This document shows, one piece after another, positions 15,198 to 25,300 of a stretch of 51,990 bases of DNA. The translations under genes were made by a program, and so were the position numbers. The stretch's first letter is position 1. Every line of letters starts with the position of its first letter. The notes under the pieces were generated by a model, which saw only the letters and a list, made by a program, of their open reading frames with translations, was not told the DNA's origin and ran no database searches. The stretch is taken from positions 1 to 51,990 of the forward strand of contig CAYSLJ010000028.1 of NCBI GenBank assembly GCA_964431735.1, read 5' to 3'. Origin of the DNA: CALARM01 sp964431735 (GTDB lineage Bacteria; Vulcanimicrobiota; SpSt-956; JAKJGF01).

Positions 15198-17189
15198 TCA
15201 AAAATTAAATTTTTTCAAAAATTTATCTTTTAAGTTGGAAAAAATATTAGGAACAGAATTTATTTCATTTTTTTCTCTGATCTCAGGACATAAAGGTAAA
15301 GTATCACAATTTACCGGTTTTTTTTTATTATCTTTTATTTTTTTTAAAAATGAATTAAATTCCTTTGGTATTTTTGATAACTCTATATTCTCTAAAGAAT
15401 AATTTTCTATATCTGAAAAATTTAATTTATTTATTGAAAGTAATTTGTTGAATTCCTCATCACTATAATTACTAATTAAAACCTTCTTTAACTTGTAACC
15501 AATTAAATCTTCCAAGTCGTCTAAGTCTTCCAAACACTCTTCTGTTCTACAGATTAATAGAAGATGAATAGAAGATTCCCATAACCCTTCATAAAAATTT
15601 GTAAGAAAATTAGTTATAGATTTATCAATTTTATTAATTCCATCGATAACAATAAAAAATATAGATTGATTTATTTGCTTCCAGTATTTGATTGCCTGTT
15701 CAAAATCAATATCAGTTTGAAAAAAATTTGTAATTTCTTTTGATTTTTTTATAACACTTTCTACAGTAGAATTATATATAATTTCCCCAGCACGTATAAA
15801 AAAAATGGGACGAGAATAATCAAGAGAAGATAACCAATGAGCAACAGCACAACTTTTACCCATTCCTTTTTCACCAAATACAACTAATGGCCTTTTATCT
15901 TTTTTGTTTTTATTCCATGCTTCATACCATTTCTGAAAGCTATTTTCTTTATCTCGGGGAATACAGGAATTAATACTATCAATCTCAAGACCTAAAAATT
16001 TGGCATCGTCTAAAAGCTTTTTCTTAAAATCTGAGTTGTGAAATTTTGCAATAGTTTCAAGTAAATTTATATAATGGTTATATGAATTATCTATTTTAAA
16101 GCTCTCCTTGTGTCTATTTCCAAGATGAGTAATCTCTAAAGAAATCGGTTTCTCCAATAAAAGTTCATACTTCGCATATGTTAAACCCTCTATTACACGG
16201 TCTGAATCCAAGCGGAAATCTTGATTTATTTCAGACCACTTTCTTGGCCAAATACGTATTTGTATTGTATTAATTTTAAAGTCATAAATTATTGCTCCAA
16301 TACTATAACTATGTCCAACTATATGATGTTGATCACTATGAACTGCTCCCGCTATAATTTGTATAAGCTCTTTCCCGGTTCCACATCGAGTTGTTTCCGA
16401 AGATGCTTCATGAGTATGACCGCATAAATGTATATTACAACGATTTTTAATCAAATTAGAAACTTTATCACCATCATGCAGCCAATCAAAAGGATGATGG
16501 CTGAGAACTATTGAAATTTCATTTCTATCATCGTTCAATTCTAATAAACTTGTAATTATTTGCTCATTACCTAAATATAGATGATTTTTATCATTATCCT
16601 CTGCGTTGGAAAGAAGTGCAGTATTTAAACCAATTAAATTTATATTTATATCATACTCATTTAAAGATTTTCTGTGAAACCAATATAGCCTATAATCATT
16701 AACTAACTTTTGTTTTAAACAATCAGGAGCAAAATTTTCAGCGAATTGTAAATAATTTTTCATTCTATCTATAAGCTTGTCTCTATCTAGCTTATTTTTA
16801 AGAGCATCATCTATAATTTCAGTTCCACTTCGTAAAGTATTAATAAGACGTTTAACATCTCTATTATTTTCATCTACATTACGTTGAACATCATGATTAC
16901 CTGGAACTATAAAAATATCTTTAGGAGTAAGCTTAACTGAAGTAGCTAAACTATTTAGCCAGTTTTTTGCATCCTCATATTCACTGTTTTGTTTCACCCC
17001 TCCACTGAAGGCTATATCACCAGTAAGCAAAATTACTTCTGGCTTTGGTATATCATCAGATAATCTACGAATATCTCTTAAAATACTATCAATAACAAAA
17101 CGTTGATTCCACTGATATTCAGTAGAACCGTGTCCAAAATGAATATCGGAAATATGAAGCCAGCTAAATATAGTTTGAAAGTTATCCAA
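15198..17189 (-). CDS. Calcineurin-like phosphoesterase fused to a P-loop NTPase (STAND-like)
   Basis: A 663-residue fusion. Residues 1-330 are a metallophosphoesterase with all motifs: SDIHFGH (14-20), GD (57-58), GNHD (97-100), HH (231-232) and GHTH (257-260), so two-metal hydrolysis of a phosphoester is expected. Residues about 420-600 are a P-loop NTPase with Walker A GEKGMGKS (439-446), Walker B IFFIVIDGI (510-518) and the LLICRTEE and SDEEFNKLL elements seen in NACHT/STAND modules. The C-terminal 60 residues are short and basic, so the long sensor arm of STAND proteins is missing. Calcineurin-type effectors on STAND NTPases are known in predicted prokaryotic conflict systems. I infer a defence switch whose nuclease-like or nucleotide-cleaving activity is triggered with the 1025-residue partner. 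It lies 123 bases after brxL. Confidence 0.82.
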   Translation of the reverse strand: MDNFQTIFSWLHISDIHFGHGSTEYQWNQRFVIDSILRDIRRLSDDIPKPEVILLTGDIAFSGGVKQNSEYEDAKNWLNSLATSVKLTPKDIFIVPGNHDVQRNVDENNRDVKRLINTLRSGTEIIDDALKNKLDRDKLIDRMKNYLQFAENFAPDCLKQKLVNDYRLYWFHRKSLNEYDININLIGLNTALLSNAEDNDKNHLYLGNEQIITSLLELNDDRNEISIVLSHHPFDWLHDGDKVSNLIKNRCNIHLCGHTHEASSETTRCGTGKELIQIIAGAVHSDQHHIVGHSYSIGAIIYDFKINTIQIRIWPRKWSEINQDFRLDSDRVIEGLTYAKYELLLEKPISLEITHLGNRHKESFKIDNSYNHYINLLETIAKFHNSDFKKKLLDDAKFLGLEIDSINSCIPRDKENSFQKWYEAWNKNKKDKRPLVVFGEKGMGKSCAVAHWLSSLDYSRPIFFIRAGEIIYNSTVESVIKKSKEITNFFQTDIDFEQAIKYWKQINQSIFFIVIDGINKIDKSITNFLTNFYEGLWESSIHLLLICRTEECLEDLDDLEDLIGYKLKKVLISNYSDEEFNKLLSINKLNFSDIENYSLENIELSKIPKEFNSFLKKIKDNKKKPVNCDTLPLCPEIREKNEINSVPNIFSNLKDKFLKKFNF

Positions 17190-17312
17190 AAAATATCCTC
17201 CTCTTATATGGGTAGCTTCTTTTGTTAACAGGAAATAATCCTAATCTATCTTTCCCTTATTTAAAGCCACACATTGAAACCATACAGAATCAGAAACCAC
17301 TCATAAAATCCT

Positions 17313-19358
17313 TCAATCATCACTCTTCCCATCAAATAAAGCCTTATCCAGAACTTCCTTAATATTCTTCACCGGCGTTATCCTTACCTTATCCAGAATA
17401 TAATCCGGTAAATTCTGTGTTTCCCTGACATTATCCTCAGGGATTAAAACTTCCTCTATTCCGGCATCACAGGCAGCACGGATCTTCTGCTTTATACCTC
17501 CCACAGGTAAAACCTTACCTTTAATAGTAATCTCTCCCGTCATAGCCAGCTTATGCCTTACAGGAACCCCCTTCAATGCAGAAACAATACCGGTTAAAAT
17601 AGTTATACCTGCCGATGGCCCTTCTTTGGGAACACCCATAAAAGTTGCAAGAACTGCCACATCATAATTTTCTCTCCATTCGGCATTTATACCCAGGTCA
17701 TCATGATGAGCTTTAATATACTGTGCTGCCGCCTCAATACTCTCCCTCATAACCCTTTGAATTGAGCCAAGAGGGACAATGCGCCCTCCTCCCTTTGTAG
17801 CCTGCATTTCAAAATGCAAAATACAGCCATGGTCACCTTCTACTGCAAGACCGACAACTTCTCCAACAGTAGGTTTATCAGGCAGACTGATCTTCTGAAC
17901 CCTGTTTTCATCAGGAAGAATGGGGATTACTTGCTTACCGGAAGACTGAATTTTAGCACCAAGCTTAACCCTGTCATATTCTCCCGGAGCCATAAGGTGA
18001 AGTTGATGCCTTACTCTTTGACGTAACTCACATGAAATATTCAATATTTCTTCAAGTTCCACATCATTTATTTCTCCATGAGGATAAAGAAGTTTCAACA
18101 ATCCGGCTAAAGTCTTCATTATAGCTCTCTGGTCACGGCCTGATATTCCCTGGGACGTATTTGAACATTCAATTATTTCAAACCTTTTACGAATAGCTGT
18201 AAGTAAATCAACACGGCGTAATTCGTGCATAATTTCACAGAAATAATCAGTTATAAATCCGTAATCTTTAGAATAACTCTCAGGACTGAGTTTAGGAATT
18301 TCCCATCCCGGCAGATAGGCATGAACCCTGTCAAGGAATGCAATAACCTGCATAAAATCAGGAAGAGGTTCAAAAAGGTGATAATATTTTTCATGAGGCA
18401 AATTTCCCTCAATATCGATATTTCCTACAAATACAAGACTTCCAAAGGCAAGTATTTCTTTTTTTCCACGGCTGAATTTTGCATCCTGCATATAACCCTG
18501 CATAATACTTACAAAAGCCTTTGGGTCAGTAAAATCTGTATTGGCAATTTCATCAAATACTACAGCATCTCTTGTACCTACTTCTCCTATTTTACCTGTA
18601 TTAAGATTAATAAATAGCTGTGCCGGTGTTGCCTTACCTCCAGAGAGCACATGAGCATAATAGGATATATTGCGGTAAAGGTAGGTCTTACCTGTTTCTC
18701 TCGGTGCAAGTTCTACCATATTTACATTGGTCTCCACAATAGGTATACATCTGCACAGATAAAGCAATTTTTGTCTTCGACTCATGTTTTGTGGATTAAG
18801 CCCGCAGGAATTGATGAGTATATCCGTCCATTCTTCCGTTGTAAATTCTCTTCTTTTTTCTATATACTCATCCAGATTGATAAAACTGACCTGAAATGGA
18901 GTAAAACCTGTAATTTTAAAAGGCCTTATTTTTTTATTATGCACTTCACTCTCATCATAGGTAAGCTCAATAGTTCCCCACATACCGCCTGATAAAAGCA
19001 TAGGATACTGACTGACAATATTTTCCGGAATATTGACAAAGTTTTCGTTAATAGCAGATATAGTTCCCCAGTATTTATCTTCTGTTTCTACCAGCCTTGC
19101 TTCCATATTGGCTATAACAGAGTGTCTTCTGTTTTCTCTGATATAATGCCTTATTTTTTCAGACTCTGCTCCATAGACAAAGGATTCTTTCAGGCGTCTT
19201 ACAACTTTTTCCATATCCTCCTGGAAAGTTTCCTCAGAGCAGTAATTATCAATCAGATATTCAAGAACATACCGTGGGAATTCATCTACTCCTGTATTAA
19301 TTGTATGAGCTTTATTTACAACTTTTCCCCGAAAGACTTCTTTAAGCTTTGTATTCAT
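17313..19358 (-). CDS. brxL: BrxL, BREX Lon-like protease/ATPase
   Basis: A 681-residue protein of the BrxL family. An N-terminal region (1-200) is followed by an AAA+ ATPase with Walker A APRETGKT (218-225) and Walker B AVVFDEIAN. A C-terminal Lon-type serine protease domain carries GPSAG (S about 582) and the lysine in PVGGIK (about 623), the Ser-Lys pair of Lon. In type 1 and type 4 BREX, BrxL is needed for blocking phage replication; purified BrxL forms rings that hold DNA. Length and domains are complete. It follows pglZ by 42 bases on the same strand. Its presence separates this locus from type 2, 3, 5 and 6 BREX, which lack brxL. Confidence 0.93.
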   Translation of the reverse strand: MNTKLKEVFRGKVVNKAHTINTGVDEFPRYVLEYLIDNYCSEETFQEDMEKVVRRLKESFVYGAESEKIRHYIRENRRHSVIANMEARLVETEDKYWGTISAINENFVNIPENIVSQYPMLLSGGMWGTIELTYDESEVHNKKIRPFKITGFTPFQVSFINLDEYIEKRREFTTEEWTDILINSCGLNPQNMSRRQKLLYLCRCIPIVETNVNMVELAPRETGKTYLYRNISYYAHVLSGGKATPAQLFINLNTGKIGEVGTRDAVVFDEIANTDFTDPKAFVSIMQGYMQDAKFSRGKKEILAFGSLVFVGNIDIEGNLPHEKYYHLFEPLPDFMQVIAFLDRVHAYLPGWEIPKLSPESYSKDYGFITDYFCEIMHELRRVDLLTAIRKRFEIIECSNTSQGISGRDQRAIMKTLAGLLKLLYPHGEINDVELEEILNISCELRQRVRHQLHLMAPGEYDRVKLGAKIQSSGKQVIPILPDENRVQKISLPDKPTVGEVVGLAVEGDHGCILHFEMQATKGGGRIVPLGSIQRVMRESIEAAAQYIKAHHDDLGINAEWRENYDVAVLATFMGVPKEGPSAGITILTGIVSALKGVPVRHKLAMTGEITIKGKVLPVGGIKQKIRAACDAGIEEVLIPEDNVRETQNLPDYILDKVRITPVKNIKEVLDKALFDGKSDD

Positions 19359-19400
19359 TTAAAGCCTCCATCGATATTAATCAAATTAAAATTACTATAA

Positions 19401-22322
19401 TCACCTGTTCCAGGGCGTTAAACCCAGAATATTGCCAAGACTGGCAGGCACTCTCCTTATCACCTGTTCCGAGTTTAAACGAACTGTAAAACTGAAGAAT
19501 CTACTTTTTCTAAAGCTTTTTTTCTTATCCAGATCCCAGTATTTAACTGTAATTGTAAGAATACGTTCAATTAAACCTTTTCTTCGTTCTTCAGAAGTTA
19601 CACTGTCCATAACAGGTTTAAAACGATAAATTATATTCTCACCTTTTTCTGAAACATAGATTACCTGTTCCGGAAGGTTTCCCTTTACCTGTCCTATTCC
19701 GTAGCTGCCTTCAACATCTACTCTTATTTCTTCATCTTTTTCTTTCCTTTTATCTGTTAAAGCAATTCTTAAAGAAAATTCAATTTCTTCACCTTCTATC
19801 ATTTCAGAAGAGCCTTTAATATCATCCAGATTAATAAGACCTTCTTCCTTATCTTTAACCCTGAGAACAATCATAGGTATAAGTAATTCCTGAACAGAAA
19901 TTCCTCCATGTGTATAAGCAGGTGGTTTAAAATGAGCATTCGGCCGGGCAAAACTATAACCTGCTCCGGGGAAAATTATACTGACATATTGTTTTTTTAC
20001 GTAATTTTTTTTGGATGTTTCAAAAGAAGGCATACGCAGATCCTCAACAGGGAATTCCACCACATTTTTTCTGATTTTTTCCGAAGCCCCGGCTTTACTT
20101 AAACTTTTCTTTAAATAAGCATTACGATAAGAACAATCCATATTATCATTGAGCCAGTCCTCTTCTATTTCCAGACAATCCATATCTACAGGGCCAAAGC
20201 CATGATCTGCAGTAATAAAAATTTTTGTTCTCACCTCAAGACTGCGCATAATATACATTACTTCTTTATCTATAATATCTTTTATATGCTGTTCATAAAC
20301 AAAAGTAAGAGGCCGTGACGGAACCTGGCTTTTATCAGGTAATGTTTTCATATCAATTTTATGTAGCTCTTTATCACATAATTCAAAAATATAAACTTCC
20401 AGATTCCTTCCTTTATATCTCACTGTTTCACCTATACCATAAGTGATTGGAGTAACAGGCTCTACAGAAGCCTTATAATTAAATACACGCTTAAGACCTT
20501 CTGTAAGTAATATATCTTCTTTATTAGCAATATTAAATTTATCTGGAAAATTACCTGCACTTATAGCTTTACGGGTAATATGAGTTTCTGAAGGAAGGAG
20601 TGAAGAAGCAGGCATATCAACAATTTCTTCTGTGAAATCCTGAAGATGAGGACGGAGAAATTCAGCCCATATGTCATATCTCATACCATCAAAAATAAAA
20701 ATAGCAGCTTTTTCTTTCTGTGGATCCCAGTGAGGTTTAAGACAATATTCCAGGAACTGACTGGTAAGGCATAATCCATCCTTTTTCTTAACCCATGATT
20801 TATAATTTCCGGCCACCATAACCTGGAAATACCTGTTCAATTCACTCAGTTTAAGACGAATTTCTTTTGAAATCTTCTGAATAGATAAACGTATATTATT
20901 AATGGCATTACTTATTCTGGAAGGTAAAAACGTTTCATCTCTTAAAAGCAAATTCCCGCTACAGGCAAGTCTTTCAAGAGCTGAGATATAATATTCTATT
21001 TTATTAATACCTCTATCAATCCAGATTTTACGGAATAAGTTAAAGTCAAGCTCTTCTTTTTTCTTATTTTTAAGAGTTTTTATTTCTGATTTAAGGATAC
21101 TGTGTAAAACGACAATGTTATAGGCAAGCTGATAGGCCCTTTTAAGATCAATCCATTTCTGAGACGAATTCATTTCTACAATAAAATTCTTAGCATTGCC
21201 GCTTCTACGCAATGATTCAATAATTTTACTGTGTATCTCCATAGTTTTCTTCTGTTCAGTTATTAAAGGGTTAAGAGGAAGCAAATTTTCTACTGAAATT
21301 AATAATCCAATAGAACGTAACAGTATGGAATAACATTCCTTATCAATTAAACAGGCACATTCTTCTATATTATCTATCTTTAAATGTTTAAAAAGTATCA
21401 CATTCAAAGCTTCTTTAGAAAGGCTATTTTCAAGATTATCTATGCTATTCTGAGCCTGTTTTTTATCGACAAAAACAAGCCTCTGTGTGGCTTCTTCAAG
21501 AAATTCCTTTTTTATATCTGATAGTGGTTGTAGAGATGGATCAATGTTTGCCAGAAGGAGATGCCACTGTTCTGTATGCTGTGCGAGTATAACAGAAAGG
21601 TAAAAAACACGAATAACCGCTTCCGTACCATAATCAGCAATAAAACAAAATGGTGCCGGAGCTTTCTTAAGTTCATCTATGATAATTTTTGTTATTTCCG
21701 GCGCAATACGATTAAGTTCTTCCATGACTTCATAACCTGCAATACCTATTTTCCAGTAATCTTCAGGATTTAATTTTTTAAAAGTAGAATCAGGTATGCC
21801 AAGGATGGAAAAAGATATAATTTTCTTCAGGTCATCATCGGTAAACCTTCCATAACTGACTGATTTAAGATTACTATGGGCTTTTATTATGTCAGGGAGA
21901 TGTTTTATAATCAACCGGGCATATCGGAGCTCATTTACTTCTTTCGGCCAGTTAGGATCAGAAGTTTTTTCTATTAAATAATCACGAAGATTAAGCTCAA
22001 TTCTGGATTCTTCTGTAGTATGAGAAAGAAAATCCGGATAGAGAAGGGGAGGTGCTTTGGTTTTTTCAATTTTCATAAGCTTTCTCGGAGCAGATCTGTC
22101 TATTAGAAGTAATTTTCTCTTTTCCTGATCTGAAAGATATTGTTCATAGAGTTCTCGAAAGACCAGATTGGTTGAAGCTATAATAACTGTAAAACCTTCT
22201 TTAGTTCCAAAATTATGGATAATGCCTTCTCCTCCTGATAAAAGACGGAAATGATCCTTTACAAGTACATATTTATGCTCCTTAACTCTTTCCAGTTTTG
22301 ACAGAGCCCATTCTTTTAACAT
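19401..22322 (-). CDS. pglZ: PglZ, BREX alkaline-phosphatase-superfamily protein
   Basis: A 973-residue protein with the PglZ domain. The alkaline phosphatase-like metal motifs are visible at FDGMRYD (544-550), TADHGFG (704-710) and a later histidine in PPAYTHGG. The N-terminal 500 residues are helical with a Rossmann-like start (residues 40-80). The last 130 residues form a beta-sandwich-like end. PglZ is the one protein shared by all BREX types and is essential for phage resistance and for host methylation; its reaction remains unclear. It is 30 bases downstream of the large ATPase gene and 42 upstream of brxL. The protein looks full length. Confidence 0.92.
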   Translation of the reverse strand: MLKEWALSKLERVKEHKYVLVKDHFRLLSGGEGIIHNFGTKEGFTVIIASTNLVFRELYEQYLSDQEKRKLLLIDRSAPRKLMKIEKTKAPPLLYPDFLSHTTEESRIELNLRDYLIEKTSDPNWPKEVNELRYARLIIKHLPDIIKAHSNLKSVSYGRFTDDDLKKIISFSILGIPDSTFKKLNPEDYWKIGIAGYEVMEELNRIAPEITKIIIDELKKAPAPFCFIADYGTEAVIRVFYLSVILAQHTEQWHLLLANIDPSLQPLSDIKKEFLEEATQRLVFVDKKQAQNSIDNLENSLSKEALNVILFKHLKIDNIEECACLIDKECYSILLRSIGLLISVENLLPLNPLITEQKKTMEIHSKIIESLRRSGNAKNFIVEMNSSQKWIDLKRAYQLAYNIVVLHSILKSEIKTLKNKKKEELDFNLFRKIWIDRGINKIEYYISALERLACSGNLLLRDETFLPSRISNAINNIRLSIQKISKEIRLKLSELNRYFQVMVAGNYKSWVKKKDGLCLTSQFLEYCLKPHWDPQKEKAAIFIFDGMRYDIWAEFLRPHLQDFTEEIVDMPASSLLPSETHITRKAISAGNFPDKFNIANKEDILLTEGLKRVFNYKASVEPVTPITYGIGETVRYKGRNLEVYIFELCDKELHKIDMKTLPDKSQVPSRPLTFVYEQHIKDIIDKEVMYIMRSLEVRTKIFITADHGFGPVDMDCLEIEEDWLNDNMDCSYRNAYLKKSLSKAGASEKIRKNVVEFPVEDLRMPSFETSKKNYVKKQYVSIIFPGAGYSFARPNAHFKPPAYTHGGISVQELLIPMIVLRVKDKEEGLINLDDIKGSSEMIEGEEIEFSLRIALTDKRKEKDEEIRVDVEGSYGIGQVKGNLPEQVIYVSEKGENIIYRFKPVMDSVTSEERRKGLIERILTITVKYWDLDKKKSFRKSRFFSFTVRLNSEQVIRRVPASLGNILGLTPWNR

Positions 22323-22352
22323 AATTAACCTCCTGTAATCCAGTAGTCAGGA

Positions 22353-25300
22353 CTATTCCAGTTGAAGTACCGGAATTGTATCGCCACTTTCTATACTCTT
22401 AATCTCTTTTTCCAGATATTTTTGAAACTCTTTAACCAGCACAGGAATCTGTTCTTTTTCAACAGTTTTGAGACCGGGTTTAAAACCTGACAGTTTAACC
22501 TGTTTTATGACTATCTCTTTAAGATAACGGTTTATTATTTTCACTGCAGATGGATCAGCAAGAACAGATTTTATAAGATATTCTCTTATATCGGAAATAT
22601 TCTCACACTCAAGAAGAGCTTTAATTACAGGTTCAGTCTTTCCCTGTTCCAGTCTGGTTCTAACAGAAGAACTGGTAAAAACTTCCATTTTATGATTTAA
22701 TGTTTCATTAACTAACTCTACAGCCTGTTTCTCTCTTTCTTTAATTTCATCCATACAATTTATTACAGAATGAAACTGAAGGCCGCATTTATCAAAAGGT
22801 TCACGGTTTAACTGATCTTCCAGTATATTCCTTGATGATGAACACCTGAATAAAGACCGGCTCAATTGTTCTAACTGTTCTGAAAGTTTTTCTGACACAG
22901 AAGGTTGAAGAGCAGTTATATTTTCCAGTTCCTTAAAAGCTTTAAACTCATCACTATCCATTATTTTTCTTATATTTCCACAGGCTTTATCTGCCATATC
23001 TATAACTTTATCATGTATGGAAATATAAAGAACTTTATAATCACGAATAAGAACTTCCAGTGTATCTTTCTCTCCCGGTACAGCCGGGAAATTGCCGATA
23101 AGTTCTGTCTTTAATTTCACCTCAAAGTCAATATAACTTTTTAGATTTGAAAGTTTTTCTGAAAGTTTTTTCTGAATATTTTTCACTTCTTTAAGTTCAT
23201 CCATATCAGGGAGGGCATAATTACAATAGGCCTTAAGAGTCCGGAGTTTCATATCGGAATTAATAAATCTCTTTATATCTCTGTAATTTTTCAATCTGCA
23301 TGTGAAATCGTCTATTTCCGATTGATCTACATTATTTCTATCAAAGGCTTTATAACCAAAGATTTCCTTTAAAGAATAAAGTATCTTATTAATATCATTA
23401 TATGTTTCTTTCATTTCTGTTGAAGTAAATAACCCTGTCATCTGAGTAAACTCTGTTTCATAAGGATTGGTTACAGATAAAATCTCAAAGAGGCTTTTTC
23501 CTTTAATCTTTAATTCCTCACCTTTTTCTTTTTCTTTTACGAAAAGATCTCTGAGTTTCTTTCGATATTTAGATATTTCAGAATCATCACTGGTGACAGG
23601 GATTTTTTCATCAAGGAGCTTTTCTGCAAAAGGTACGAGCACTTCCCATCCTTCAGGTTTCGACATTTTCTGAATTTCTAAAAAGCTATCCAGTATTTTA
23701 ACGGAAAAATCTATATCTCCTATATTTGAATAATCCAGTATAGAAAAAGAAAGACCTGATTTCGGAGATAGAATAATTTTTATTTTTCCTTTCTGTACAA
23801 GACAGAGCAGATAGATCTGAACCATACGGCTCGATAGGCCATAATTTTTTTCTACTCCCATACCCATAAAATTTTTATAAAGGGTCGTGATTTTCATAGT
23901 CTGAGAGTCATCAGTAAGTTTCCCGTCAATAAACTTCCACATATCCTGAGCAAATTCATTTGCCGAGATATCCACATCTCTATCTGAGCTCTTTTTAAGC
24001 AGTTTCAATCCAGAACTAAAATTCTGAGCAGCATTTATATTCTGGTTAGGCTTTGCCCCTTTCGGTATATTACCTGTTTTAACTATACCGTTTATTACCT
24101 TTACCCCTTCTTCTTTTCTGAATATAAAAGGCGGTTCAAACTTAATAGAAGTTGATAAATAAACAGAAGTAAGCACTCTGTCAACAACGGGAGAAAGAAT
24201 GCCGGTCAGTTCTCCTGCAACACGAAAATCCATATTGGTATTATTCAATGCATCCATACGCCCCCGGCCATAGGTTCCATCAACGACTTTTGCCATTTTT
24301 CCCAGTTCTGTCTTAAGTTTTTCAGAAACCCAGTTTATAACAGCGACAGCATCTTCAGTGTCTTTACCCTGCCATGTAGAAACCAGTTTACGGCAGGCAG
24401 CAAAATCAATAAGGCAATCTTCCTCTGTTTTTGTAAGGGATGCGGGAGTCCACAGGATTATACGGGGATCTTTACAGAGTTTAAGAATTTCATTAATATT
24501 ATCTTCAGAAACAGGTTTTGTACTTATAAAGACTGCGAAATCCCTTTCCGTTTCAGCACTCTCTATGGGTGGAAGCATAAGATGTTCTACTGCAGCACGT
24601 AATAGATCCCTCATGGAAATAAGGCCGGAAATAGCCCTGCCGTTCCAGGTAATATCAATAGTTTCATTACCATGTTTTACAAACATATCATCCCTTTTAG
24701 CCGGCGCAATATCACAGAATATGGAAGAGACTCCATAAGACATGTCAAAAGACATATGTCTCGTAAGAACAGGCCATTCTTTAAGGGCAATAAGATGGGA
24801 GAGGGCTTCATTTTTCATCACTTCATCACCTTCTGCTTCATCCCTGGCTCTGCGAAATTCCTCTCTGGGATCAATCCCTGTAAAGACAGGATCAAATCTA
24901 TATCTGGATCTGTGGTCTTCATCAAAGGTCTGAACAATCTGTCTGAGTTCTTTCTTCAGATTATCTGCTATTGTTTCATAATGCTGGTTATTTTCTTCAG
25001 GATTGGCTTCTCTATCTTTTTCTATCAGAACGGAATTGGCTATTTCTTCAGGTGTAATACCCTGCTGCCTGGTTCTTGCTATATGATAGAGAAAGAGGGT
25101 CTGAAGTATTTTTATGGCTTTATCTCTATTAAATTTCAAAATACCTTTTGTTAAACTGTCAATCTGGCGTTTACACAGTTCATAAATCTTATAATCATGT
25201 TCTTTTTTTGTTTTTATTGCTACAAGTCCCGCATGAACACCGCTGGGGTCCTCTTCATAACGGACTGCTTCATCAAATAATTCCCAGAGTCTTATAAGTT

